Part shown: positions 25,966 to 33,337 of the stretch, piece by piece
Position numbering within the stretch: the first letter of the stretch is position 1
Layout of the letters: each line of letters opens with the position of its first letter
Assembly: GCA_041629655.1 (NCBI GenBank)
Contig: JBFKMV010000017.1
Span: forward strand, 1 to 44,839
Direction of reading: 5' to 3'
From: JBFKMV01 sp041629655
GTDB lineage: Bacteria > Acidobacteriota > Polarisedimenticolia > Polarisedimenticolales > Polarisedimenticolaceae
Length of the DNA stretch: 44,839 nt
Translations under genes and position numbers: made by a program
The notes under the pieces: model-generated
Database searches by the model: none
What the model was told of the DNA's origin: nothing
What the model saw: the letters and a program-made list of their open reading frames with translations, nothing else

Positions 25966-27351
25966 ATGGCGGGTCAGCGGCAGCGGTTGACGAGTTTCAA
26001 GGCCTACGACATCCGCGGCCGGATTCCGGACGAGCTCGATGCGGACCTCGCCCGCAAGATCGGCCGGGCCTACGCGACGTTCCTGAAGCCTCGGCGGGTC
26101 GTGGTCGGCCACGACATCCGGCTGTCCAGCCCGGAGATCGCCGGCGCGCTGAGCGAGGGCCTGCTGGCCTCCGGCGTGGACGTGATCGACATCGGGTTGT
26201 GCGGCACCGAGATGGTCTACTTCGCCACGTTCCATCTCGGCACCGACGGCGGCATCATGGTCACTGCCAGCCACAATCCCGCCGACTACAACGGCCTCAA
26301 GCTGGTGCGCGAGTCCGCGAAACCGATCAGCAGCGACACCGGGCTCAAGGACATCGAGCGGATCATCCTCGAGCAATCCTGGAGCGCGGGCGCGGGACGG
26401 GGCGGTCGCGAGGAGCTCGACGTCGGCGCCGATTACACCTCGCACCTGCTGGGCTACGTGGACCGCGAGCGGCTCCGGCCGCTTCAGCTGGTCGTGAACG
26501 CCGGCAACGGCGCCGCCGGGCTGGCGCTCGACCGCCTCGAACCGCACCTGCCGTTCCGGATGGCCAAGCTGCATCACGAGCCGGACGGCAAGTTCCCCAA
26601 CGGGATTCCCAACCCGCTGCTGCCCGACAACCGCCAGGCCACCATCGACGCCGTGCAACAGACCGGCGCTGCGTTCGGTGTGGCCTGGGACGGCGACTAC
26701 GACCGCTGTTTCCTGTTCGACGAGCAGGGCCAGTTCATCGAGGGCTACTACATCGTCGGCCTGCTGGCGCAGAGCGTGCTGGAGCGTCATCCCGGCGCCG
26801 CGATCGTGCACGACCCGCGACTGACCTGGAACACGATCGAGATCGTCGGCGCCGCCGGCGGCCGGCCGGTGCAATGCAAGAGCGGCCACGCGTTCATGAA
26901 GGAAGTGATGCGGCGCGAGGATGCCGCCTACGGCGGCGAGATGTCGGCGCACCATTTCTTCCGCGAGTTCTCCTACTGTGACAGCGGGATGATCCCGTGG
27001 ATGCTGGTGGCGCAGCTGATGATCGAGACCGGCAAGCCGCTCAGCGAGCTGGTCGGCGAGCGGATGCGCCGCTACCCGGCCAGCGGCGAGATCAACCGTC
27101 GCGTCGCCGATCCCGCCCAGGCGCTCGAGGCCGTGCAGCAGCACTACGGTCCCCGCGCGTTGCGCGTCGACCGCACGGACGGGATCGGCATCGAGTTCGC
27201 GGAGTGGCGCTTCAACCTGCGGATGTCCAACACCGAACCCTTGATCCGGCTCAACGTGGAGTCGCGCGGCGACGCGGAGCTGATGCGAGGCCGGACCGCC
27301 GAGGTGCTGGAACTGCTGGACCGCGTGGGCGGGGGGCCCTCCGGCGCATGA
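25966..27351 (+). CDS. Phosphomannomutase/phosphoglucomutase
   Basis: 461 residues; ATG after GGAGG. All four alpha-D-phosphohexomutase motifs are present: the phosphoserine loop 'TASHNPADYNGLK' (Ser about residue 100), the metal loop 'WDGDYDRC' (about 240), the sugar loop 'GEMSAHHFF' (about 325) and the phosphate site 'RMSNTEPLIRLN' (about 412). It converts mannose- or glucose-6-phosphate to the 1-phosphate for GDP-mannose and polysaccharide synthesis. The sugar loop has Ala-His where GEMSGH is common. The next gene overlaps its stop by four bases. Confidence 0.93.
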   Translation: MAGQRQRLTSFKAYDIRGRIPDELDADLARKIGRAYATFLKPRRVVVGHDIRLSSPEIAGALSEGLLASGVDVIDIGLCGTEMVYFATFHLGTDGGIMVTASHNPADYNGLKLVRESAKPISSDTGLKDIERIILEQSWSAGAGRGGREELDVGADYTSHLLGYVDRERLRPLQLVVNAGNGAAGLALDRLEPHLPFRMAKLHHEPDGKFPNGIPNPLLPDNRQATIDAVQQTGAAFGVAWDGDYDRCFLFDEQGQFIEGYYIVGLLAQSVLERHPGAAIVHDPRLTWNTIEIVGAAGGRPVQCKSGHAFMKEVMRREDAAYGGEMSAHHFFREFSYCDSGMIPWMLVAQLMIETGKPLSELVGERMRRYPASGEINRRVADPAQALEAVQQHYGPRALRVDRTDGIGIEFAEWRFNLRMSNTEPLIRLNVESRGDAELMRGRTAEVLELLDRVGGGPSGA

Positions 27352-27740
27352 TACCCTCCGATAACGCGCCGGTTGCGCGTGCCGAAAGGGACGGGTTGCG
27401 AGAGCTGACCGAGAACGACCCCATCTTCGTGGGGTTCAAGATGGACGGATCGCTGCGGCGGCGGCTCCAGTCGCTGGAGGGGCCGGACCGGCGCTACGTC
27501 TCCACCGACGACCCGACGTTCCTGACGATCTGCCGGCTGGGCGAGGACCAGTACGTGGGCAAGATCGTGGACGGCCGCCTGACCACCGATCGCGTGGAGG
27601 ATGTGCGACGCAACGTCGTCAGCATCCTGCAGCGCCTGTGCCCGGACCACCGGCTGCCGGCGCAGTTCGAGATCCTGCCCTGCCGGCCGGCGGGCGGCCC
27701 CGTGATCGCAGCCGCGGCGGATGCCGAGGAATCGTTCTGA
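27348..27740 (+). CDS. Conserved-looking hypothetical protein coupled to phosphomannomutase
   Basis: 130 residues if translation starts at the ATG overlapping the previous stop (ATGA). A TTG at 27396 with an AAAGGGA upstream could give a 114-residue form. The sequence looks like a compact alpha/beta domain: 'DPIFVGFKMDGSLRRRL', 'TFLTICRLGEDQYVGKIVDG' and 'VEDVRRNVVSILQRLCP'. No membrane segment, signal peptide or known motif is visible. The coupling suggests a link to sugar-phosphate metabolism, but the function is unknown. Confidence 0.65.
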   Translation: MIPSDNAPVARAERDGLRELTENDPIFVGFKMDGSLRRRLQSLEGPDRRYVSTDDPTFLTICRLGEDQYVGKIVDGRLTTDRVEDVRRNVVSILQRLCPDHRLPAQFEILPCRPAGGPVIAAAADAEESF

Positions 27741-27782
27741 GCCGCCGGGCTGCGGCCCTCACTGGCCTGGAAGAAACGGAAT

Positions 27783-27857
27783 TGGTAGCGCTACGGGGAT
27801 TCGAACCCCGGTTTGATGGCTGAGAACCACCCGTCCTAACCCCTAGACGATAGCGCC
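27783..27857 (-). tRNA. tRNA-Glu (anticodon CTC)
   Basis: 75 bases on the minus strand with encoded CCA. The D arm is GTCT...GGAC, the anticodon stem GGTGG/CCATC encloses TTCTCAG, giving CTC, and the T arm is CGGGG TTCGAAT CCCCG. The acceptor pair 1-72 is G-T. Confidence 0.95.
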
Positions 27858-27869
27858 ACCCGGCGACGG

Positions 27870-27898
27870 ATTATTACGACCCTCCGATCGGCTGTCAA
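27870..27898 (-). promoter_or_regulatory. Promoter of tRNA-Glu
   Basis: On the minus strand TTGACA (27898-27893) is followed after 16-17 bases by TAATAAT (27876-27870). Transcription would begin a few bases before the tRNA 5' end at 27857. Confidence 0.7.
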
Positions 27899-27905
27899 GG
27901 CGCGC

Positions 27906-27933
27906 TTGACCCCCCTGGACCGGAACCTATATT
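27906..27933 (+). promoter_or_regulatory. Promoter of the hybrid histidine kinase gene
   Basis: TTGACC (27906-27911), 16-base spacer, TATATT (27928-27933). This leaves a leader of about 23 bases. Its -35 is back-to-back with that of tRNA-Glu. Confidence 0.65.
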
Positions 27934-27962
27934 CAGCCCAGTAACTTGCTGGGGGCCTCCCG

Positions 27963-30458
27963 TTGAACCTTCTCGTCCAGCGCGCCGACAAGTGGTTGGT
28001 CTCCTGCCGCTGGCTGTTCCTGATCGTCACCGCGTGGGCGATCGGCTGGGCGACCGGGGCCGGAGTCGCGCGCTCGATCGCGCAGGGCGTGCTGCTGGTG
28101 GCCGGCGCCTCGATCCACCTGTTCTCGCCCGCGACGTTCCACGCGCGCCGTTTCGGCCGGCGCCTGCTGGTCGCCGACGCGTCGGTCGTGGCCGCGCTGT
28201 TGCTGCTGGCCGCTCCGGCGGCCCCGGCGCTGACGGTCGGATTCCTGGGCACCGTCGTGCTCGCCGCGTTGTTCGGCGAGCGCCGCCGCACGTTGCTCGG
28301 CGCGGCCCCGCTGGCCGGCGGCTACCTCGTCGCGGGGCTCGGCGCCGGCATCGGCGTCGCGCCGCTGGCCGCAGGAACCACGCTGCTGTTCGCCGCCGCC
28401 TTGTACTTCGGCGTGCTGGCGGAACACGTCGGCGACCGGGCCGCGACCGCGAGCGAGACGCGCGCCGACGAACGCCGACTGCACGAGCTGCTGGAGATCA
28501 CCGATACGATCAACCGCTCGTTGGACCTGCGCGACGTGATGCGCGAGATCGTGGCGCGGGTCGGAGCGGTCGTCGGCAGCGAGAGCTGCTCGATCCTGCT
28601 GCTCGATCCCAAGGAGCGCGAGTGCTTCGTCGTGGCCTCGGACGATCGTCCCGACGTGGACATGTTGCAGATCGAGCTGGACAAGTACCCGGAGATCCGG
28701 CACGCGCTCGAAACCCGCGAGCCGGTGGTGATCAACGACGTCGAGCGCGATCCGGTGGTGGCCTCGGTGCGCGAGGTGTTGCTCGAGAAGGGCTACCGCT
28801 CGGTGATCGTGCTGCCGTTGACCTTCGGCTCCGACGTGCTGGGAACGCTGTTCCTGCGCGCGCGGCGCGAGCGGCCGTTCACCTCCGAGGAGCTGCACTT
28901 CTGCAAGGTCGCGGCCGGCGCGTCGACCAACGCGCTCAAGAACGCACTGCTGTACCGGGAGGTCCGCGCCGAGAGCGAGAAGCTGCGCCGCGTGCTCGAC
29001 GGCACGCCCGACCTGATCGTCGCCGCCGACCAGCAGGGGCGGATCGTGGAGTTCAACCGGGGCGCCGAGCGAATCACCGGCGTTCCGGCCGAGCAGGCCC
29101 GCGGGATGACGCTGGATGCGCTGCTCGCCGGGGCCAGGCCCAAGACCGCCCCGCGGGTCGCGACCCTCGAGGACGGCCTGGACCGCCGCGAGGTGGTGCT
29201 GGAACGGGACGGCGACGAGACGGAGCTGAGCCTGGTCAGCGCGCCGCTGTCGGATCCCGAGGGCTCCCCGGCCGGCCAGGTCTGCATCGGACGCGACGTG
29301 ACCCAGTTGCGCCGGGTCGAGCGGAGCCTGGCCCAGGCCGAGCGGCTGTCCAGCCTGGGCGAGGTGGTCGCCGGCGTGGCCCACGAGCTGAACAACCCGT
29401 TGTCCGGCGTCGTCGGGTACACCGAGCTGCTGCGATTCGGCATGCAGGACCCGGCGAAGCTGCGCGACCTGGAACGCATCCTCGACTCGGCGCGACGCTG
29501 CCAGAAGATCGTCTTGAACCTGCTGTCGTTCTCGCGCAAGCACCCGCCGGAGAAGAAGGTCCAGGACCTCAACGCCTGCGTGCGCAAGGTGCTCGAGCTC
29601 AAGGAGTACCACCTGCGCGCGTCGCGGATCGTGCCGGTGCTCGAGCTGGACCCGACGCTCTCCTCGACCTCGTTCGATTTCCACCAGATCGAGCAGGTGC
29701 TGCTGAACCTGCTCAACAACGCCGAGCAGGCGATCAGCGCGCAGAAGCGCCAGGGGCGGATCGTGATCCGCACCTTCAGCGGGCAGGGCCGGATCGCGCT
29801 GGAGGTCGAGGACGACGGGCCGGGCGTTCCCGAGGCGGCGCGCGCCCGGATCTTCGATCCGTTCTTCACGACCAAGGACATCGGTGAGGGCACCGGGTTG
29901 GGCCTGTCGGTGTCGTACGGCATCGTGCAGGAGCACGGCGGCGAGATCGAGCTGCAACCGGCGCTGGAGCTGGGCGGAGCCTGCTTCCGGATCACCCTGC
30001 CGATCACCCGCGAGCTGCCGGAGCCGGCTGAGCCGCCGGAGCTTCCCGAGCTCGCGCTGGCGCCGACCCCGTTCGAGGGCCGGCGGATCCTGGTCGCCGA
30101 GGACGAGCCGGTGGTGCTCGACCTGTTCACGCGGATCCTGCGCGAGGCCGGAGCCGACGTCACCGCGACCCACGACGGCGAGGAGGCCTGGCAGCACCTC
30201 GCGGCGGAGGACTACGACCTGGTCGTCGCGGACCTGCGGATGCCGAACCTGGACGGCCAGGGACTGTACGAGCGCGTCGCCGAGGAGCGGCCGGAGATGA
30301 TCCGTCGCTTCGTCTTCGCCACCGGGGACATGGTGCGCAAGGAGACCGCCAGCTTCCTGGAGCGCCTGCCCAACCGGATCCTGATCAAACCGCTGCAGGT
30401 CGAGACGGTGCGCCGCGTGGTCGGACGGGCGCTGAATCCCCGTCCCGCTGCGGAGTAA
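27963..30458 (+). CDS. Membrane-bound hybrid histidine kinase (GAF-PAS-HisKA-HATPase-REC)
   Basis: 831 residues from a TTG start 23 bases after the predicted transcription start; a GGGGG tract lies 7 bases upstream. Residues 1-155 contain about six membrane helices. Then come a GAF domain (about 175-330), a PAS domain (about 340-450, 'DLIVAADQQGRIVEFN'), HisKA with phospho-acceptor His at about 473 ('VAHELNNPLSGVVGYTELL'), HATPase_c (N box 'LLNLLNNAEQA', 'DDGPGV', 'GTGLGLS') and a C-terminal receiver (about 705-820) with intact 'VAEDEP', 'VADLRMP' and 'LIKP'. It should autophosphorylate and pass the phosphate to its own receiver. No output regulator is adjacent, so the final target is unknown. 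Confidence 0.93.
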   Translation: MNLLVQRADKWLVSCRWLFLIVTAWAIGWATGAGVARSIAQGVLLVAGASIHLFSPATFHARRFGRRLLVADASVVAALLLLAAPAAPALTVGFLGTVVLAALFGERRRTLLGAAPLAGGYLVAGLGAGIGVAPLAAGTTLLFAAALYFGVLAEHVGDRAATASETRADERRLHELLEITDTINRSLDLRDVMREIVARVGAVVGSESCSILLLDPKERECFVVASDDRPDVDMLQIELDKYPEIRHALETREPVVINDVERDPVVASVREVLLEKGYRSVIVLPLTFGSDVLGTLFLRARRERPFTSEELHFCKVAAGASTNALKNALLYREVRAESEKLRRVLDGTPDLIVAADQQGRIVEFNRGAERITGVPAEQARGMTLDALLAGARPKTAPRVATLEDGLDRREVVLERDGDETELSLVSAPLSDPEGSPAGQVCIGRDVTQLRRVERSLAQAERLSSLGEVVAGVAHELNNPLSGVVGYTELLRFGMQDPAKLRDLERILDSARRCQKIVLNLLSFSRKHPPEKKVQDLNACVRKVLELKEYHLRASRIVPVLELDPTLSSTSFDFHQIEQVLLNLLNNAEQAISAQKRQGRIVIRTFSGQGRIALEVEDDGPGVPEAARARIFDPFFTTKDIGEGTGLGLSVSYGIVQEHGGEIELQPALELGGACFRITLPITRELPEPAEPPELPELALAPTPFEGRRILVAEDEPVVLDLFTRILREAGADVTATHDGEEAWQHLAAEDYDLVVADLRMPNLDGQGLYERVAEERPEMIRRFVFATGDMVRKETASFLERLPNRILIKPLQVETVRRVVGRALNPRPAAE

Positions 30459-30501
30459 TCCGCTTCCCGCAGGGGGGAGGCGGGGGCCCGGTCGCAAGCG
30501 C

Positions 30502-30507
30502 TAGAAT
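30502..30507 (+). promoter_or_regulatory. Putative -10 box of the DUF2270 gene
   Basis: TAGAAT lies 7 bases before the ATG at 30515, which would make the transcript leaderless or nearly so. No -35 is visible in the G-rich upstream sequence. Confidence 0.35.
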
Positions 30508-30514
30508 GCACCCG

Positions 30515-31261
30515 ATGGACGAGGTCAAGACCGAAGCCGGGACAGCGCAGGCGGCGCGTCGCGCCCCGACCGACGAGCGGTTCGAAGACTACCCGCTGAC
30601 CCGGCAGGAATACGTCAATGTGATGATCCACTTCTACCGGGGTGAGATCCATCGCTCGACGGCGTGGCGGCACCGCCTGGACGCGACGACCAACTGGGCC
30701 GTGTTGACCGCCGCGGGCATGCTGTCGTTCTCCTTCGCCTCCAACCAGAACGAGCACGTGGTGATGCTGTTGTCGAACCTGATCATCCTGTCGTACCTGG
30801 TGATCGAGGCCCGCCGCTACCGCTACTTCGAGGTCTACCGGGCTCGCGTGCGGATGCTCGAGGAGAACTTCCTGATCCCGGTCGTGACGCGTCAGCTCGA
30901 ATCCCCGATGATCTCGTGGCGCGAGATGGTCGCGATGGACCTCGACCTGCCGAAGTTCAAGACCTCGTTGCTGGAGGCCGTCGGCTTCCGGCTCCGGCGC
31001 AACTTCGTGTGGATCTTCATGATCATCCTCGGTGGCTGGCTGGTGAAGCTGATGATCCACCCCGAGCTGACCGAGTCGCCGTCCGAGATCTACCGGCGGA
31101 TGGCGGTCGGCTCGGTGCCGGCGTGGTTCGTGCTGGCCACGGTGGCGGGCTTCTACATCGCGATGTTCGTGTTCGTCCACCGGGCGCGCCACATCCACGG
31201 CGGCGAGCCGGCCGACGAGGTGGCCGGGATCGAGCGCAACCTCGAGCACTGGAAGCTCTGA
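30515..31261 (+). CDS. DUF2270-family integral membrane protein
   Basis: 248 residues from ATG 30515; an in-frame ATG at 30506 is also possible but overlaps the likely -10 box. The N-terminal signature 'YVNVMIHFYRGEIHRSTAWR' followed by two helices ('TNWAVLTAAGMLSFSF', 'MLLSNLIILSYLVIEARRYR') matches DUF2270. Two more hydrophobic segments lie at about 165-185 and 207-230. The domain's function is not known. It follows the histidine kinase gene by 56 bases on the same strand but probably has its own promoter. Confidence 0.8.
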   Translation: MDEVKTEAGTAQAARRAPTDERFEDYPLTRQEYVNVMIHFYRGEIHRSTAWRHRLDATTNWAVLTAAGMLSFSFASNQNEHVVMLLSNLIILSYLVIEARRYRYFEVYRARVRMLEENFLIPVVTRQLESPMISWREMVAMDLDLPKFKTSLLEAVGFRLRRNFVWIFMIILGGWLVKLMIHPELTESPSEIYRRMAVGSVPAWFVLATVAGFYIAMFVFVHRARHIHGGEPADEVAGIERNLEHWKL

Positions 31262-31274
31262 CCGATCGCCGCCC

Positions 31275-31472
31275 TCAGAGCCCGCTCTTGACCAGCAAGC
31301 GGTCGCCCAGCGAGCGCGGCCGCGGGCGATCGCGCTTGATCGGCGCGCGCGTCTGAACCTTCACGGGCAGGCGCAGCGCGGGCTTGGCGCTCGGGGTCAG
31401 GCGCGCCGGCGTCGTCGGCTTGGGTGTCGGCTTGCGCTTCTTCTTGGCGACCTTCTTCTTGACTTCTGCCAT
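31275..31472 (-). CDS. Small Lys/Pro/Arg-rich basic protein
   Basis: 65 residues, ATG 31472 with GGAGG 9 bases upstream on the minus strand. The N-terminal half is Lys/Pro-rich ('KKKVAKKKRKPTPKP'), like histone H1-like or ribosome-associated basic tails. The C-terminal part ('RPRSLGDRLLVKSGL') could form a short helix. The extreme charge suggests nucleic-acid binding (inference). It lies 23 bases after the L-threonine dehydrogenase gene on the same strand and may share its transcript. Confidence 0.6.
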   Translation of the reverse strand: MAEVKKKVAKKKRKPTPKPTTPARLTPSAKPALRLPVKVQTRAPIKRDRPRPRSLGDRLLVKSGL

Positions 31473-31495
31473 GGGTCCGAACCTCCGCTGCCGAC

Positions 31496-32536
31496 TCAGC
31501 TTCCGCCGCCGGCCTTGTTCTTCGAGCCCGCGGGGGCGGCGTAGCGCCTCCGCAGCGCGGGAGCCAGGTATCCGGTGACGGCTCCCGCCAGATCGTGCCG
31601 CGGATCGAGGCCCCAGTCCGTGCGCGCCGCGGAGTCGTCCACGTCGGCCGGCCAGGTATCCACGATCGCCTGTCGCGCGGGGTGCGGCTCGAAGCCGATC
31701 TCCGCGTCCGGGAACTCGTGCAGCACCGCCTCGCGCAGCTCGCTCGCCGAGGGGCTGAAGCCCCGGATGTTGTAGACGCGGGTCGACAGGCGGTCCGGCG
31801 GCGCGGCGGCGAGCCGCAACAACGCATCGACCCCGTCCGGCATGGTCATGAACGGCAACCGCGTCCGCGGCTCGACGAAGCAACGGTAGGGACGGCCCTG
31901 CGCCGCGGCGTGCACCATCTCCGAGGCGTAATCGGTCGTGCCTCCCGTGGGCAGCGTCTCGGCGCTGATCAACCCCGGAAAACGGATCGACCGGAAGTCG
32001 ACACCGGGCTCGCCGTCGCGCGCCGCTCGCCGGCCCCGGTAGCTGCCGACCAGCTCGCAGTACAGCTTGGTGCAGCCGTAGATGCCGGCGGGCACCGTCC
32101 ACTCGTTCTCGCGCACCGCGCCCGCCCGCTGCTTGGCTGCGGCGTCCGGGAGGCCGTAGACGGCGATGCTGCTGGGAAACATGAACTGCACGGGCTCGCC
32201 GATCCGGCGCGCCGCCTGCTCGCAGCAGCCGAACAGGTCGAGCGTTCCCTCGACGTTGACCCGGTGGGCCAGCTCGGGCTCGCGTTCCGCCTTGCGCGAC
32301 AGGACCGCGGCGAGGTGGAACACCCGCCGCGGGGCATGACGCGCGATCAGGCCCTCGATCGCCGCGGAATCGAGAATGCTGGCCTCGACGGCCTCCACGC
32401 ACAGCCGGGTCAGCGACTCGGGGAGCGCGACGAGATCGACGGCAACGACCGCGTGGCCCTGCTCGACGAGGCGCGGGACGATCTCGTGTCCCATCTCGCC
32501 GCCCGCCCCCGTGACCAGCGCCACGGACTTCGCCAT
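31496..32536 (-). CDS. SDR-type L-threonine 3-dehydrogenase-like protein
   Basis: 346 residues; ATG after GGGGAG. A Rossmann fold with 'VTGAGGEMG' and catalytic 'YGCTK' (Tyr-x3-Lys) places it in the extended short-chain dehydrogenases. The segment 'RFPGLISAETLPTGGTTDYA', followed by 'FVEPRTRLPFMTMPDGVDAL', is characteristic of the SDR-type L-threonine dehydrogenases that oxidise threonine to 2-amino-3-ketobutyrate with NAD+. The usual partner, glycine C-acetyltransferase, is not in the window. Other NAD-dependent epimerases of nucleotide sugars are the alternative. The C-terminal tail ('GSKNKAGGGS') is a low-complexity extension. Confidence 0.82.
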   Translation of the reverse strand: MAKSVALVTGAGGEMGHEIVPRLVEQGHAVVAVDLVALPESLTRLCVEAVEASILDSAAIEGLIARHAPRRVFHLAAVLSRKAEREPELAHRVNVEGTLDLFGCCEQAARRIGEPVQFMFPSSIAVYGLPDAAAKQRAGAVRENEWTVPAGIYGCTKLYCELVGSYRGRRAARDGEPGVDFRSIRFPGLISAETLPTGGTTDYASEMVHAAAQGRPYRCFVEPRTRLPFMTMPDGVDALLRLAAAPPDRLSTRVYNIRGFSPSASELREAVLHEFPDAEIGFEPHPARQAIVDTWPADVDDSAARTDWGLDPRHDLAGAVTGYLAPALRRRYAAPAGSKNKAGGGS

Positions 32537-32608
32537 CGATCATCTCCCCTGAAAACGCCGCGGCCTGCGCCACGCGGCCAGGTGCGGAATCGGAGACCCG
32601 GACCCGAG

Positions 32609-32637
32609 ATTATGCACAAAAAAGCGTTCGGGGTCAG
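32609..32637 (-). promoter_or_regulatory. Putative promoter of the L-threonine dehydrogenase gene
   Basis: On the minus strand CTGACC (32637-32632), 17-base spacer, CATAAT (32614-32609) with a TG before it (extended -10). It gives a leader of about 65 bases. Confidence 0.45.
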
Positions 32638-32660
32638 GGCCGGGCGAAGCCGGCGGAGGA

Positions 32661-32734
32661 TGGCTGGGGAGCAGGGATTCGAACCCCGATTCTACGGTCC
32701 AGAGCCGCATGTCCTACCATTGGACGACTCCCCA
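32661..32734 (-). tRNA. tRNA-Gln (anticodon CTG)
   Basis: 74 bases with encoded CCA. Acceptor TGGGGAG pairs with CTCCCCA, the anticodon stem TGCGG/CCGTA encloses CTCTGGA, giving CTG, and the T arm contains GGTTCGAATCC. Confidence 0.95.
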
Positions 32735-32755
32735 GAACCGCTTGAAAAGACCGGG

Positions 32756-32783
32756 ATTATAGCAACCCGGCGAAGGCGGTCAA
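32756..32783 (-). promoter_or_regulatory. Promoter of tRNA-Gln
   Basis: On the minus strand TTGACC (32783-32778), 16-base spacer, perfect TATAAT (32761-32756) with an extended TGC in front. Confidence 0.8.
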
Positions 32784-32814
32784 GAAAGCGGGCCGCGCGC
32801 GACGCTTCGCACGC

Positions 32815-32904
<90 letters not shown>

Positions 32905-32930
32905 TGGACGATCGATCTTCGAGACCGGGG

Positions 32931-32958
32931 ATTCTAGCGCAGGCCGTCGCCGCGTCAA
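32931..32958 (-). promoter_or_regulatory. Promoter of tRNA-Ser(GCT)
   Basis: On the minus strand TTGACG (32958-32953), 16-base spacer, TAGAAT (32936-32931). Confidence 0.75.
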
Positions 32959-32961
32959 ACG

Positions 32962-33049
32962 TGGCGGAGGGGGCGGGATTCGAACCCGCGAGACCTTGCG
33001 GCCTTCCGGTTTTCAAGACCGGCGGTTTCAACCACTCACCCACCCCTCC
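32962..33049 (-). tRNA. tRNA-Ser (anticodon TGA)
   Basis: 88 bases with encoded CCA and a long variable arm (AGGCCGCAAGGTCT). Acceptor GGAGGGG/CCCCTCC; anticodon stem CCGGT/ACCGG encloses CTTGAAA, giving TGA. Confidence 0.95.
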
Positions 33050-33071
33050 GGTGGCGGCGGCCCCGAGGCAC

Positions 33072-33077
33072 AGTCTA
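33072..33077 (-). promoter_or_regulatory. Putative -10 box of tRNA-Ser(TGA)
   Basis: TAGACT on the minus strand, 22 bases before the tRNA 5' end. No -35 match is seen, unlike the two neighbouring tRNA promoters. Confidence 0.35.
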
Positions 33078-33122
33078 GCCCGGTTCGCGGGGAGCCGGCC
33101 GCTGCCCCGCGGTGCAACGGCA

Positions 33123-33140
33123 CGGGAACCGCGGTTCCCG
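33123..33140. repeat. Perfect 18-base palindrome
   Basis: CGGGAACCGCGGTTCCCG reads the same on both strands. It lies between the tRNA-Ser(TGA) promoter region and the small gene at 33251 and could be an operator or a stem. No T-run follows on either side, so it does not look like an intrinsic terminator. Confidence 0.6.
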
Positions 33141-33236
33141 GAGCGGGCGCGGTGCGGCGGCCGGGGACCGCGAAACGGGGCGTTCATGCCCCCGCGACGG
33201 CCCGGCACGCTCCGTGCAAGCTCCCGCCCGCAAGCG

Positions 33237-33246
33237 AAAGGAGGTG
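33237..33246 (+). promoter_or_regulatory. Near-perfect Shine-Dalgarno sequence
   Basis: AAAGGAGGTG ends 4 bases before the ATG at 33251, with the GGAGG core 6 bases away. It is the strongest ribosome-binding site in the window and argues that the tiny frame downstream is translated. Confidence 0.75.
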
Positions 33247-33250
33247 GCCC

Positions 33251-33322
33251 ATGCACTGCACGTGGATCGTCCTGATCGGGTACGCCGAGGAGATCCTGTA
33301 TTTCTTCGGAGTCTGTCCCTGA
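33251..33322 (+). CDS. 23-residue peptide gene, possibly a PqqA-like precursor
   Basis: ATG to TGA, 24 codons. The peptide is hydrophobic and aromatic with two Cys: it begins 'MHCTWIVLIGY', continues 'AEEILYFF' and ends Gly-Val-Cys-Pro. The nearly perfect AAGGAGGTG upstream and the AT-richer codons (for example CTGTATTTCTTC) in a very GC-rich region support translation. The core 'IGYAEEILYF' resembles 'IGFEVTMYF' of PqqA, the 23-24 residue PQQ precursor, with the same Glu-x3-Tyr spacing but one extra residue before it. No pqq maturation gene is in the window, so this is a hypothesis; a free-standing small membrane peptide is the alternative. It ends 15 bases from the convergent serS stop. Confidence 0.55.
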   Translation: MHCTWIVLIGYAEEILYFFGVCP

Positions 33323-33337
33323 CGCGACGGCCGGCCT

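Noticed and set aside
32615..32654. Possible intrinsic terminator after tRNA-Gln (GCCGG...CCGGC stem, T-run at 32623-32618 on the minus strand)
   Set aside because: The stem is only 5 pairs and the T-run lies 15 bases away, too far for a canonical terminator; the T-run more likely belongs to the threonine dehydrogenase promoter spacer.
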